From DATCMH01 sp036563505 (GTDB lineage Bacteria > Pseudomonadota > Alphaproteobacteria > Rhizobiales > Beijerinckiaceae), in NCBI GenBank assembly GCA_036563505.1, contig DATCMH010000013.1:1-64000 (forward strand): 64,000 nt of DNA. Direction: 5' to 3'. Shown piece after piece: positions 27,447-36,649 of the stretch. Positions within the stretch are counted from its first letter, which is position 1, and each line of letters starts with the position of its first letter. The notes beneath the pieces are model-generated. The model saw only the letters and a list, made by a program, of their open reading frames with translations. It searched no databases and had not been told where the DNA came from. The translations under genes were made by a program, and so were the position numbers.

Positions 27447-27590
27447 TGCTGGGTTCCCTTCCCCTCCGCCCTGTCGGGCTCCGGCCGGGAATGACAGTGG
27501 GGGCTGCCTGATGCGCCTCAGATGATTCTTCGGCTGTCATCCCCGGCCGGAGGCGGCTCGTCCGCCGGAGGGGAAGGGGATCCAGGACAG
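27447..27590. repeat. large inverted repeat, family B copy 2
   Basis: This copy has the same outer (GGGTTCCCTTCCCCTCCG / CGGAGGGGAAGGGGATCC) and inner (CGGCCGGGAATGACAG / CTGTCATCCCCGGCCGG) arms as 16838-16966, with a longer spacer. It lies between the convergent grpE and exported-protein genes, where it could end both transcripts. Confidence 0.9.
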
Positions 27591-27633
27591 CCTCTCGCGC
27601 CGAAGGCGCTCCTCTTCCTTCTCTGATGAACTT

Positions 27634-28572
27634 CTACCGCCCGTCGATCACGTCGACGCTGTCGATCACGTTCCGAAAGCGCGGGAGTATCGCGTCGCGT
27701 GTGTCGGCGCGGGCGATGCCGACCATGCGGACGTAGCCGTCGGGGGCGAAGCGGATCGTCTGCGCCACCACCAGGGGACGCCCGGTCTCCTTGTCCTGGC
27801 CGCGGGCCACGATCTCGTGCCAGTCGGCGCCCCGCTGGCGGAAGCCCTGCGAGCGCTCCACGATGAGGTCCTTCATGGTCGCGTTGGAGTAGAGAGCGCT
27901 GCGCGCGAACTCCGCCCGCTGCTCGGCCCGGGGCGGCGGCGTCAGCGACTGGGCGATGATGAGGAGCGGCTGCTCGTTGTCGCGGATCACGTCCTTCGGC
28001 CCCTCCGTCAGGAGGAGCGAGTTGCCGGCCATGGCGCGCACGGCGCGAAAGCCCGCGAGTTCCCCCACCTTGAAGGGCAGGGAGGCGATCTGCTCCTGGA
28101 TGGGCAGCGGCGGCCGCAGCGCGATGGTCTTCAGGAGCCCGCGCATCTCGGCATCGCCGTAGCCGGCGGCGTTGGCGGGCGCTTGCGCGATGACGAGCGC
28201 GGTCAGCGTCGGCTCCTTGGCGACGACGAGCCACTTGCGGATGGTGAGCGACCCCTGGCTCTGCTCTCCCGTGACCACGACGGCGTCGTTGCCCGCGACC
28301 TTCGTGTCCTCCCGCCCCTTCACGGCGACGCCCTGACCTTTCAGCGCCTCGGCCGTCATGCTGGCGGCGATCTGCGCGTAGGCCTCGGGCGGCATCTCGA
28401 CGAAGGTGACGGTGGCGCCCTTGCCCGGATCCTCGAAGCCCGTGAAGCGGCGCGAGAACTCCATGTCCTTGCGCGGCGCCAACCCGATTCGGGAGCCGGG
28501 CGGGAAGACGGCCTCGGCCTGGGCGAGGGCGGGCACGAGAAGGCTGAGCGCGAGCGCGAGGACGCGGATCAT
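27634..28572 (-). CDS. exported protein of unknown function
   Basis: This 312-residue protein has a clear signal peptide (IRVLALALSLLVPALAQAEA) and no recognised catalytic motif. The mature part looks like a soluble periplasmic protein (PGSRIGLAPRKDMEFSRRF, TAEALKGQGVAVKGREDT). The ATG at 28572 was chosen because it begins the signal peptide. It lies 77 bases downstream of alkB on the same strand and may be expressed separately. I do not recognise a family. Confidence 0.75.
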   Translation of the reverse strand: MIRVLALALSLLVPALAQAEAVFPPGSRIGLAPRKDMEFSRRFTGFEDPGKGATVTFVEMPPEAYAQIAASMTAEALKGQGVAVKGREDTKVAGNDAVVVTGEQSQGSLTIRKWLVVAKEPTLTALVIAQAPANAAGYGDAEMRGLLKTIALRPPLPIQEQIASLPFKVGELAGFRAVRAMAGNSLLLTEGPKDVIRDNEQPLLIIAQSLTPPPRAEQRAEFARSALYSNATMKDLIVERSQGFRQRGADWHEIVARGQDKETGRPLVVAQTIRFAPDGYVRMVGIARADTRDAILPRFRNVIDSVDVIDGR

Positions 28573-28649
28573 CGAGGTCGGTGGCTCCGGTAGAGAAAGG
28601 CCGTGGGACACTGAAGAACCAATGATGGCGAAGGTATGCTCCGCGCCGC

Positions 28650-29270
28650 TCACAGGGTGACGCGACGCAGCGTCAGGTTCAAGCGCCCCCCGTTCGGCAG
28701 CAGGGCCGAGGTGCCGGGCCGCACCCGGTCGACGCCGTGAAAGGCGAGGCGCGAGGCGCCTCCGAGCACGAGGGCGTCGCCCGAGCGCAGGTGCACCGAC
28801 CGCGTCGGCCCGCCGCGGGCCGTGCCGCCGAAGCGGAACACCGCCTCATCGCCGAGGGACAGGGACAGGACCGGCGCTTCGAGGTCCGTTTCGTCCCGGT
28901 CCTGGTGCAGGCCCATGCGGGCCTTCTCCTCGTAGAAGTTCACGAGACAGGCCTCGGGCGGCTTCGGCCATCCGGACAAGCGCTCCCAGGCCTCGAGGGC
29001 GAGGGCCGGGATCGCGGGCCAGGGCTCGCCCGTCGCGGGGTGGGTCGGCTGATAGCGGTAGCCTCTCGCGTCCGACACCCAGCCGAGCGCCCCGGCATTC
29101 GTCATGCGCACCGAGAACGGCTTTCCGGTGCGGGGCATGGTCGGGACGAAAAGGGGCGCCGCGCGCACTACGGCGCGCACGGCGGCGAGGAGGCGCGCCT
29201 GCGCCTCGGCGTCAAGGAAGCCCGGCGCGTGAAGGAGCCCGGGCGCGAGCTCGACGCGCGGCCCCTCCAT
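28650..29270 (-). CDS. alkB: AlkB family alkylated-DNA repair dioxygenase
   Basis: This 206-residue 2-oxoglutarate/Fe(II) dioxygenase has the iron ligands HQD (LHQDRDE) and His in AFHGVDRV, and the 2-oxoglutarate-binding Arg residues in RLNLTLRRV. NFYEEKARMGLHQD and LSLSLGDEAVFRFGG are typical of AlkB. It oxidatively removes methyl groups from 1-methyladenine and 3-methylcytosine. It starts one base after the gpmA stop, so the two are co-transcribed. Confidence 0.92.
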   Translation of the reverse strand: MEGPRVELAPGLLHAPGFLDAEAQARLLAAVRAVVRAAPLFVPTMPRTGKPFSVRMTNAGALGWVSDARGYRYQPTHPATGEPWPAIPALALEAWERLSGWPKPPEACLVNFYEEKARMGLHQDRDETDLEAPVLSLSLGDEAVFRFGGTARGGPTRSVHLRSGDALVLGGASRLAFHGVDRVRPGTSALLPNGGRLNLTLRRVTL

Positions 29271-29271
29271 G

Positions 29272-29892
29272 TCAGGCGTCCAGGACCTGCTTCGTCGCCA
29301 CCGTCGTGTCGCTCTCCAGCGCGTAGACGAGGGGGATGCCCGTCGCGAGCTCGAGGCTCGGGATCGTGTCGGGGGTGAGCTTGTCGAGCACCATGACCAG
29401 CGCCCGCAGCGAATTGCCGTGTGCAGCGACGAGCACCCGCTCGCCGCGCATCACCCGGGGCAGGATCTCGCCCATGTAGTAGGGCAGGACGCGGGCCACG
29501 GTGTCCTTCAGGGATTCGCCGCCGGGCGGCGGCACGTCGTAGGAGCGGCGCCAGACATGGACTTGGTCCTCGCCCCAGCGGGCGCGGGCGTCGTCCTTGT
29601 TCAGCCCCGAGAGGTCGCCGTAATCGCGCTCGTTCAGGGCCTCGTCGCGCAAGGTGACGAGGTCGGGCTGGCCGATCTCCTCCAGGATGAGAGCGCAGGT
29701 GCGCTGCGCCCGCGACAGCGCCGAGGTGTAGGCCACGTCGAAGCGCACGCCCATGGCTTTGAGGCGCTGCCCGGCGCGGCGCGCCTCCTCGACGCCGAGT
29801 TCGGTGAGCCCGGGGTCCTTCCAGCCCGTGAAGAGGTTCTGCAGGTTCCATTCGCTCTGCCCGTGGCGGGCGAGGACGAGGAGGCGATTCAT
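29272..29892 (-). CDS. gpmA: 2,3-bisphosphoglycerate-dependent phosphoglycerate mutase
   Basis: This 206-residue glycolytic enzyme interconverts 3- and 2-phosphoglycerate. It carries the phospho-acceptor motif LARHGQSEWN (His near residue 10), TSALSRAQRT, LNERDYGDLSG and the second catalytic His in VAAHGNSLRAL. It lies between dapB (upstream, 35 bases) and alkB (downstream, one base) in the same minus-strand run. Confidence 0.95.
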   Translation of the reverse strand: MNRLLVLARHGQSEWNLQNLFTGWKDPGLTELGVEEARRAGQRLKAMGVRFDVAYTSALSRAQRTCALILEEIGQPDLVTLRDEALNERDYGDLSGLNKDDARARWGEDQVHVWRRSYDVPPPGGESLKDTVARVLPYYMGEILPRVMRGERVLVAAHGNSLRALVMVLDKLTPDTIPSLELATGIPLVYALESDTTVATKQVLDA

Positions 29893-29927
29893 CGCGGGTG
29901 TTGCTCCTTGAGGAAAGGGAGGGCGGC

Positions 29928-30743
29928 TCAGAGGTCGGTGAGGCCGAGCACGTCGTCCATGGTGTAGTAGCCCGGCTTCTTGTCGAAGGCCCAGAGCGCG
30001 GCGCGCAGCGCCCCGCGGGCGAAGAGCGAACGGTCCTCGGCCCTGTGTGACAGCTCGATCCGCTCCGTCGCTCCGGCGAAGATCACGCTGTGCTCGCCCA
30101 CCACCGCGCCGCCGCGTAAGGCGGCGAAGCCGATGTCGCCCGGCCGGCGCGCGCCGGTCTGCCCGTCGCGGCTGCGCACGGAGCGTTCGGCAAGCGCGAT
30201 GCCCCGCCCCTGCGCCGCCGCCTCGCCCAAGAGCAGCGCCGTGCCGGAGGGCGCGTCCACCTTCATGCGATGATGCATCTCGACGATCTCGATGTCGAAG
30301 TCCTCACCGAGCGCCGCCGCGACCTTTCGGACGAGGCCTGCGAGCAGGTTCACCCCAAGCGACATATTGCCGGACTGGACGATGCGCGCGTGGCGCGACG
30401 CCGCCTCGAGCTTGCGGAAGTCGGCCTCGGCGAGCCCGGTCGTGCCAATGACGTGAACCACCCGCGCCTGCGCGGCCAGCGCCGCGTAGCCGACGGTGGC
30501 CTCAGGCGTCGTGAAGTCGAGGACTGTGTCGCAGGCGGCGAAAGCCGGCAGCGGGTCATCTGTGACGGGAACGTCGAGGGGCTTGAGGTCGGCGACCGTG
30601 CCGGCGTCCTGGCCGAGAAGGGCTGAGCCCTCGCGCTCGATCGCCCCGACGAGCCGGCACTCCGGCGCCTCGGCGACGGCGCGGATCAGCATCCGCCCCA
30701 TGCGCCCGCCGGCGCCGACCACGACCACCCGCAACTCCGCCAT
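29928..30743 (-). CDS. dapB: 4-hydroxy-tetrahydrodipicolinate reductase
   Basis: This 271-residue enzyme of lysine and diaminopimelate synthesis has the nucleotide-binding VVVGAGGRMGRMLI and the signature EMHHRMKVDAPSGTAL with catalytic His and Lys. The ATG at 30743 begins MAELRVVVVG; the frame remains open upstream, but that part is not family-like. It heads the dapB-gpmA-alkB group. Confidence 0.96.
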   Translation of the reverse strand: MAELRVVVVGAGGRMGRMLIRAVAEAPECRLVGAIEREGSALLGQDAGTVADLKPLDVPVTDDPLPAFAACDTVLDFTTPEATVGYAALAAQARVVHVIGTTGLAEADFRKLEAASRHARIVQSGNMSLGVNLLAGLVRKVAAALGEDFDIEIVEMHHRMKVDAPSGTALLLGEAAAQGRGIALAERSVRSRDGQTGARRPGDIGFAALRGGAVVGEHSVIFAGATERIELSHRAEDRSLFARGALRAALWAFDKKPGYYTMDDVLGLTDL

Positions 30744-30814
30744 CCGGCCCTCGCTCGATCCGGGCGGGGGTATAGCGATGCTGTCAGGCCTCTGCAAAGG
30801 TCAAGGAGGCGGTT

Positions 30815-31351
30815 TCACAGCACCTTCGCCATGGCGACGCGTCGCTCGGCCCCCAGCCCGTTGGCGATGTCCGTCGCGAGGAACGCGGCGAGGTCCGGCG
30901 CGAGGCCGTCGGGCTTGAGGATGACGAAGCCGTGGCGGCGATAGAAGGGCGCGTTCCAGGGCAGGTCCCGGTCCGTCGTCAGGGTCAGGACCGGATCGAA
31001 GCGCCAGCGGGCATGGTCGATCACGCGTCGCAGGAGCGCCGTTCCGAGCCCCTGTCCCTGATGCGCGCGGGCCACCCCGATCTCGAGCAGGTGCAGATGA
31101 CCGTCGGCGATGGCGCCGAGCGCGAAACCGCATGGCGCGCCCGCTGGATCGAGGGCCACCCAGGACTGGTCTTCCAGAATCCCGAGCGCGTGCTCCTCGC
31201 GGCTGCGCACCTCGGCGAAGGTCTCGGTCCAGGCGCCGGCGGTGCGAAACAGCTCCGCCGCGTCCCGCTCGACCGCCTGCAGGGCCGGGATGTCGGTTTC
31301 GACCGCCGCCCGGATCCTGTAGCCTGTCGGAACTCCGGTCCCGGGCGTCAC
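30815..31351 (-). CDS. GNAT family N-acetyltransferase
   Basis: This 178-residue protein has the GNAT acetyl-CoA site pattern IGVARAHQGQGLGTALLRRV (motif A, Q-x-x-G-x-G/A) and the terminal NAPFYRRHGF. The substrate is not apparent. The start overlaps the stop of the upstream DUF1330 gene by four bases (ATGA), so it is the last of a three-gene run with two DUF1330 proteins. Confidence 0.85.
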   Translation of the reverse strand: MTPGTGVPTGYRIRAAVETDIPALQAVERDAAELFRTAGAWTETFAEVRSREEHALGILEDQSWVALDPAGAPCGFALGAIADGHLHLLEIGVARAHQGQGLGTALLRRVIDHARWRFDPVLTLTTDRDLPWNAPFYRRHGFVILKPDGLAPDLAAFLATDIANGLGAERRVAMAKVL

Positions 31352-31671
31352 GCCGGCTGCGGACCGTCCGCCGGCTGCGGGCCGTCGTAGCCCTCGATGA
31401 TAATCATATCGACCTCGGCGCTCTCGCCGCGGGCCGCTAGCGCCGCCTTGTATTCCGGCGAGTCCCAGCAGTCCTTGGCAGCTTCTAGGCTCGGGAACTC
31501 GATGACGACGTTGCGGGCGCGGCTCGTCCCGACGGGGGTGTCGAAGGATCCGCCGCGGACCAGGAAGCGCCCGCCGTACTTGGCGAAGGCCGGGCCGTTC
31601 GCCGCGACGTAGTTCTTGTAGGCCGCCTCGTCACGGACGTCGACGCGCGCCACCCAATAACCCTTGGCCAT
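31348..31671 (-). CDS. DUF1330 family protein
   Basis: This 107-residue protein of the dimeric alpha-beta barrel DUF1330 family has the pattern KGYWVARVDVRDEAAYKNYV, KYGGRFLVRGG and RNVVIEFPSLEAAKDCWDS. Function is unknown. It is about half identical by eye to the protein encoded directly upstream (31675-31962), so the pair arose by duplication. The C-terminal tail repeats DGPQPADGPQPA. Confidence 0.88.
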   Translation of the reverse strand: MAKGYWVARVDVRDEAAYKNYVAANGPAFAKYGGRFLVRGGSFDTPVGTSRARNVVIEFPSLEAAKDCWDSPEYKAALAARGESAEVDMIIIEGYDGPQPADGPQPA

Positions 31672-31674
31672 CCC

Positions 31675-31962
31675 TCAAGCTCCCTCGACCGCCACGATAT
31701 CGGCAAGCCCCGCGCCCTCGCGCTTGGCCTTCGCCGCCTGGTATTCCGACGAATGATAGTAGCGCTTGGCCTGCTCGAAGCTCTCGAACTCGATCACGAC
31801 GTTGCGCGGCCGGCCCTCGCCTTCGAGCGTCTCGACCTGACCGCCGCGCACGAGCGGCTTGCCGCCGTACTTGGCGATCGCCTCCGAGGCGCCCTTCACG
31901 TACTCCGCGTAGGCCTCGGGATTCGTGACGGTGACGCGGGCGATGACGTAGCCTTTGGGCAT
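31675..31962 (-). CDS. DUF1330 family protein (tandem copy)
   Basis: This 95-residue paralogue of the next gene has the matching segments KGYVIARVTVTNPEAYAEYV, KYGGKPLVRGG and RNVVIEFESFEQAKRYYHS. The gene lies three bases before the second DUF1330 gene, and all three (with the GNAT gene) form one operon downstream of the pyrF region. The molecular function of the family is not known. Confidence 0.88.
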   Translation of the reverse strand: MPKGYVIARVTVTNPEAYAEYVKGASEAIAKYGGKPLVRGGQVETLEGEGRPRNVVIEFESFEQAKRYYHSSEYQAAKAKREGAGLADIVAVEGA

Positions 31963-31987
31963 TGCTCTGAGCTCCGGCGGGGGCGTT

Positions 31988-32701
31988 TCAGCGAAGGGAG
32001 GTAGCGATCTCGTCGACGATGGCGGCGGCGACGCCGCGCGGATCGAGGCTCGCAGTGATCGGCCGGCCGACGACGAGGAGGTCGGCGCCGGCCGCGATGG
32101 CGCTGGCGGGCGTCACGACCCGCTTCTGGTCGCCTGCGGGCGCCCCGGCGGGGCGGATGCCCGGCGTGACGATGAGGCGGTTCGGCCCGACGATGGCGCG
32201 CACCGCGCCGGCCTCGGTGGCCGCGCAGACGATGCCGTCGGCGCCGATCCGGTGCGCCTGCCGGGTGCGCTCTTCGACGAGGCTCTCGACGGTGCCGGCG
32301 TAACCCGCCTCTTCCACGTCCTCGTCGTCGTAGGAGGTGAGCACCGTCACGCCGAGGATCTTCAGGCTCGACGAGCCTTTGCCCCGCACGGCGGCGCGCA
32401 GGGTCTGTGGGTAGGCATGGACGGTGAGGTAGGCGGCACCGAGCGCCGTCACGGACTGCACGCCCTCCTCGACGGTGTTGCCGATGTCATGGAGCTTGAA
32501 GTCGAGGAACACCTGCCGGCCCGCCCCGATGAGCTCCTGCGCCAGGGCGATCCCGCCGGCGAAGCCGAGCCGATAGCCGATCTTGTAGACGCCCGCCGCG
32601 TCGCCGACCCGATCGACGAGGCGGCGCGCCTCGTCGGCGTCCCCCATGTCGAGGGCGACGATCAGGCGGTCGCGGGCGTCGAGCTGAGGGGAGAGGAGCA
32701 T
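31988..32701 (-). CDS. pyrF: orotidine 5'-phosphate decarboxylase
   Basis: This 237-residue TIM-barrel decarboxylase makes UMP from OMP. The catalytic D-x-K-x-x-D motif is present as FLDFKLHDIGNT, with LIVALDMGDADEA at the start and VTPGIRPAG and VVGRPITAS at the end. The ATG at 32701 fits the family start. A short membrane-protein gene lies 79 bases upstream on the same strand. Confidence 0.95.
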   Translation of the reverse strand: MLLSPQLDARDRLIVALDMGDADEARRLVDRVGDAAGVYKIGYRLGFAGGIALAQELIGAGRQVFLDFKLHDIGNTVEEGVQSVTALGAAYLTVHAYPQTLRAAVRGKGSSSLKILGVTVLTSYDDEDVEEAGYAGTVESLVEERTRQAHRIGADGIVCAATEAGAVRAIVGPNRLIVTPGIRPAGAPAGDQKRVVTPASAIAAGADLLVVGRPITASLDPRGVAAAIVDEIATSLR

Positions 32702-32780
32702 CGGCTCACCGCGAAGGCTGGCGTCGCCGGGATGGACCACGGGCGGCGCCAATGAGTCAATCGGGCGATGGTCCAACCCG

Positions 32781-33227
32781 TCACCGCCGGATCAGGACGA
32801 CGCCGGCGATGAGCAGGGCCACGCCGACGAGGCGCGGCCCGTCGATGGCGCGTTGCGCCAGGCCGAAGGCGCCGAAATGGTCGAAGGTCACGGAGGCCAG
32901 CATCTGACCCGTCACGAAGAGCGCGATGAAGGTCGCCGCGCCGAGCGTGGGCACCAGCAGGATCGCGAGCGCGATGAAGATCGCGCCGAACAACCCGCCC
33001 CACCAGGCCCACAGGGGCACGCGCGCCGCGAGCGCCGCGGCGGGGACGGGGTCGCGCAAAGCGGCGGCGAAGAGGGCCATGCTGACGAGGCCCACGAAGT
33101 AGCTCACGAAGCCCGCCCAGGCCGCGGAGCCGATCGCCGCCTTGAGGCTCGCGTTCATCGCCTGCTGCACGACGATGCTCACGCCCGCCGCGACGGCGAG
33201 CAGCATGAGGGGAAGCGAGGAGAGCAT
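32781..33227 (-). CDS. DMT-type membrane protein (DUF606/YdcZ-like)
   Basis: This 148-residue, very hydrophobic protein has about five predicted membrane segments and resembles the small DUF606 members of the drug/metabolite transporter superfamily (VVQQAMNASLKAAIGSAAWAG, TLGAATFIALFVTGQML). Such proteins work as dimers. The substrate is unknown. Upstream, GGATCTT occurs twice around TATAGAA (33251-33271), a possible regulatory site. Confidence 0.82.
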   Translation of the reverse strand: MLSSLPLMLLAVAAGVSIVVQQAMNASLKAAIGSAAWAGFVSYFVGLVSMALFAAALRDPVPAAALAARVPLWAWWGGLFGAIFIALAILLVPTLGAATFIALFVTGQMLASVTFDHFGAFGLAQRAIDGPRLVGVALLIAGVVLIRR

Positions 33228-33402
33228 CGGGGCTGTTGTCCGGCCAGACGAGAGAAGATCCTTCTATAAAGATCCGCTCCCGCAGGACCAACGGTCTGAT
33301 CCGCATCGCCGGCCCGCGGCTCGGGAATAAGCTTGGTGGCAGAGGGGCAGACCCGCGCGCGAGGCGCTTCCCTGTCCCGGAACGCCCTCTTAGGGTGGCG
33401 GC

Positions 33403-34770
33403 ATGACCACCGCAGCACCCGCTTATCCCGATACCTATTACGCCCGCACGGCGAGCGATGACCGGCGGCGCGCGGCGCTCGCCGGCCGGATCGAGGCCGA
33501 CGTCGCGATCGTCGGGGCGGGCCTCGCGGGCCTGACCGCCGCCCTGGAGCTCGCCCGGGCGGGCCGCTCCGTCGTGCTGCTGGAGGCCGAGCGGGTCGCC
33601 TGGGGCGCGTCGGGGCGCAACGGCGGCTTCGTCGGGCCGGGCTACGCCACGAGCCACGCGCATATCACCCGCATGGCCGGCCTCGAGCGGGCGCGGGCGC
33701 TCCAGCATCTGGCCATCGAGGGCGCGCGCATCGTCGAGCGCAACCTTGGCGAACTGCAGGTGACCGGCGCCGCGCCGACCTACGGCAAGCTCTCCGTCCT
33801 GCGCCACCCCGACGCCGACGGCCTCGCCCGCCGGCGCGACCTGATGGAGCGGGAGTTCGGCTATCGCTTGGAGCTGCGCTCGACGGAAGAAGTCCGCGCC
33901 GTCCTGCGCTCGGACAAGTATCACCAGGCCCTGTTCGACCCCTCAGCCTTCCATTTTCACCCCTTGAACTACGCCCGGGCGCTGGCGGGGGCCGTCGAGG
34001 CCCGGGGCGGGCAGGTGCACGAGGGCTCGCGGGTGGTGAGCCTGGAGAGCGACGGGCCGGCGACGGTCGTTAGAACCTCCGGCGGGCAGGTGCGGGCAAA
34101 GGACGTGGTGCTCGCCGCCGGCGGCTATGCCGATGCCATCGAGCCGCGCCTGCGCCGCGCGATCCTGCCCATCGCAACTTATGTGCTTCTCACTGAACCG
34201 GCGCGGGACAGGATCGCGCAAGCCATCCAGGTGCCCTTCGCCATCAGCGACAACCGCCGGGCCGGCGACTACTACCGCCTCGTCGAGGGCGGCGAGCGCA
34301 TCCTGTGGGGCGGGCGCATCACGACGCGCCGCTCCGAGCCGCGCCGCCTCGCCGAGATGCTGCGCAAGACCATGGTCTCGACCTATCCCCAGCTCGAGGG
34401 CGTGAAGGTCGAGGTCGCCTGGTCCGGCCTCATGGCCTATGCCCGCCACCTGATGCCGCTGATCGGCCAGGTGCGGCCCGGCGTCTGGCACGCGCTGGGC
34501 TTCGGCGGCCACGGCCTCAACACCACGGCGATCGCCGGCCACGTCGTCGCCGAAGGGATCCTCGGCACCACGGACCGCTGGCGCCTCTACGAGCCCTTCG
34601 GCCTCGCCTGGAACGGCGGCCCCTTCGGCACGGCGGCCGCCCAACTCACCTACTGGACCTACCAGGCCCTCGACCGCCTGCGGGAAGCCCGCGGCCAGCG
34701 CGAGGCGCAGGGCGCCCGCCAGGCGCGCGGCGCCCGCGAGGCGCAGGGCGCCAGCGGACAGGCCAGCTGA
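33403..34770 (+). CDS. FAD-dependent amine/amino-acid oxidoreductase (DAO family)
   Basis: This 455-residue flavoprotein has the dinucleotide-binding VAIVGAGLAGLTAALELA near residue 32, SGRNGGFVGPGYA and the C-terminal LGFGGHGLNTTAIAGHVVAEG. The YYARTAS start and overall layout resemble gamma-glutamylputrescine oxidase (PuuB-like) proteins, so an amine or imino-acid substrate is likely. The C-terminal tail contains three imperfect hexapeptides of the form R-x-A-x-G-A, unusual for the family. The ATG at 33403 follows GGGTGG. Confidence 0.87.
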   Translation: MTTAAPAYPDTYYARTASDDRRRAALAGRIEADVAIVGAGLAGLTAALELARAGRSVVLLEAERVAWGASGRNGGFVGPGYATSHAHITRMAGLERARALQHLAIEGARIVERNLGELQVTGAAPTYGKLSVLRHPDADGLARRRDLMEREFGYRLELRSTEEVRAVLRSDKYHQALFDPSAFHFHPLNYARALAGAVEARGGQVHEGSRVVSLESDGPATVVRTSGGQVRAKDVVLAAGGYADAIEPRLRRAILPIATYVLLTEPARDRIAQAIQVPFAISDNRRAGDYYRLVEGGERILWGGRITTRRSEPRRLAEMLRKTMVSTYPQLEGVKVEVAWSGLMAYARHLMPLIGQVRPGVWHALGFGGHGLNTTAIAGHVVAEGILGTTDRWRLYEPFGLAWNGGPFGTAAAQLTYWTYQALDRLREARGQREAQGARQARGAREAQGASGQAS

Positions 34771-34799
34771 ACCGCCGTGATGCTTCCCCTACCCCCTCA

Positions 34800-34907
34800 C
34801 CTCATCCTGAGGTGCGAGCCGCAGGCGAGCCTCGAAGGAGGGCTCCAGGACCGTGTACGTCCCTGGAGCCCTCCTTCGAGGCCGCTTCGCGGCACCTCAG
34901 GATGAGG
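34800..34907. repeat. palindromic repeat, family C copy 2
   Basis: This is a 108-base inverted repeat with CCTCATCCTGAGG and CCTCAGGATGAGG outer arms and GAAGGAGGGCTCCAGG / CCTGGAGCCCTCCTTC inner arms. It lies between two genes on the same strand (FAD oxidoreductase and amidohydrolase) and may end the first transcript. Confidence 0.9.
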
Positions 34908-34982
34908 TCGTTGGGTTGGAGCAGCGTCTCAGGTTGAAGCCAAGCCACACGTGAACAATCAAAAATAGGGAGAGAGCCGCCC

Positions 34983-36440
34983 ATGACGTCCGCCCCGACG
35001 CCCGCGCCGACCAAAGTCTTCCGCCGCTGCGACTGGATCGTCGCCTGGGATGCCGCCGCCAAGAGCCACGTCTACCTTCGCAACGCCGACCTCGCCTTCT
35101 CAGGCGACCGGATCACCTTCGTCGGCCAACACTACGACGGCGAGGCCGCCGAGGAGATCGACGGCTCAGGGACTCTCCTCATGCCGGGCTTCGTCAACAT
35201 CCACAGCCACACGGGCCACGAGCCGGGCTGGAAGGGGATGCTGGAGGAGCTCGGCAGCCCGCGGCTCGGCCAGAGCTCGCTTTACGAGTTCATGCCCGTC
35301 TTCCAGGTCGGGCCGGAATACGCCCACCATGCCCGCCGCGTCGCGGTGGCGGAGCTTCTCAGAAGCGGCGTCACCACGATCTGCGACCTTGCCTATCCCC
35401 GCGACGGCTGGGTGGAGGATTACGAGGCGACGGGCATCCGCGCCGTGCTCTGGGCGATGTTCCGCTCCGGCCCCTGGAAGACCAGGAACGGCCATTCCGT
35501 CGAGTACGACCTCGACTTCGCGGCCGGCGACAAGGCGCTCCGCTCCGCCCTCGACCTCACGGCCGAGATCTCGAAGCACCCGAGCGGGCGTTTTACCGGC
35601 TATATCGGCCCGGCGCAGATCGACACGGTGAACAAGGGCCAGATCAAGGACGCGCTGGCCGCCGCCCGCGAGCGCGGCCAGCCGATCACGATCCACGCCG
35701 CGCAGAGCATCGTCGAGTTCCAGGAGATCGTGCGGCGCACCGGCTTCACGCCCATCGCCTGGCTCGACCACATCGGCGCGCTCGGCCCCGACACCTTGAT
35801 CGGCCACTGCATCTTCCTCAACGACCACCCCTGGATCCACTTCCCGCAGGCCAACGACTTCGAGCGGCTGCGGGACAGCGGTGCGGCGGTGGCCCATTGC
35901 CCCGTGGTCTTCGCGCGCCGCGGCATCGCGCTGAACACGCTCGGCCGCTACATGGACGCCGGCATCCCCTGCGGCATCGGCACGGATTCCTTCCCGCACA
36001 ACATGCTCGATGAGATGCGCCTCGCCTGCTACGCCGGCCGCATCCTCCAGGGCAGCTTCACCGCCGTCTCGACGCGCCACGCCTTCATGGCCGCCACAAC
36101 TGGGGGCGCCGACATCATCCGCCGGCCCGACCTCGGACGCCTTGAGCCCGGCGCCAAGGCCGACCTCGTGGCGGTGGAGATGACCCACCCGCAGATGCAG
36201 CCCGACTACGAGCCCCTGCGCAGCCTCATCTACTCCGCGGGCGACCGGGCCGTGCGCGACGTCTGGGTCGACGGACGGCAGGTGGTCCGCGCCGGCGACC
36301 TCGTCACCTTCTCCATCGAGGAGAACGTCGCCATGCTCCGCAAGGGTCAGGCCGAGGTCATCGCCGGGGCGCCGGGGCGGGACTGGGCCGGGCGGGGGCT
36401 GGAGGAGCTGTCGCCAAGGGTGTTTGAGGTGAGGGGGTGA
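34983..36440 (+). CDS. amidohydrolase family protein (chlorohydrolase/deaminase-like)
   Basis: This 485-residue metal-dependent hydrolase has the metal ligands HSH (FVNIHSHTGHEP), His in PITIHAAQS, His in LIGHCIFLNDHP and Asp in CGIGTDSFPHNM. This set is that of the AtzB/SsnA/deaminase branch of amidohydrolases, acting on amidine or amine-bearing heterocycles. The exact substrate is unknown. A strong GGGAGAGAG site precedes the ATG. The adjacent FAD oxidoreductase may belong to the same catabolic route. An AT-richer islet begins right after its stop. Confidence 0.88.
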   Translation: MTSAPTPAPTKVFRRCDWIVAWDAAAKSHVYLRNADLAFSGDRITFVGQHYDGEAAEEIDGSGTLLMPGFVNIHSHTGHEPGWKGMLEELGSPRLGQSSLYEFMPVFQVGPEYAHHARRVAVAELLRSGVTTICDLAYPRDGWVEDYEATGIRAVLWAMFRSGPWKTRNGHSVEYDLDFAAGDKALRSALDLTAEISKHPSGRFTGYIGPAQIDTVNKGQIKDALAAARERGQPITIHAAQSIVEFQEIVRRTGFTPIAWLDHIGALGPDTLIGHCIFLNDHPWIHFPQANDFERLRDSGAAVAHCPVVFARRGIALNTLGRYMDAGIPCGIGTDSFPHNMLDEMRLACYAGRILQGSFTAVSTRHAFMAATTGGADIIRRPDLGRLEPGAKADLVAVEMTHPQMQPDYEPLRSLIYSAGDRAVRDVWVDGRQVVRAGDLVTFSIEENVAMLRKGQAEVIAGAPGRDWAGRGLEELSPRVFEVRG

Positions 36441-36649
36441 GAGTTGGGCTGACCATTACAGCATAAATTTGTACTCACTTCTTCGTGCGAGCACGTACGT
36501 GAGTCCTGTTCAGAGATTAAATTAGTAATTTACGCACAGTCATCGAAACGAGAAGCTGTCACTCATTGATGTTCGCGCAGAAGCGCTGGTGGAGAAGATT
36601 TCACAACGTCTAACAAGCTGACAGGCAGGGCGAAAGTATGGAGCAAAAA

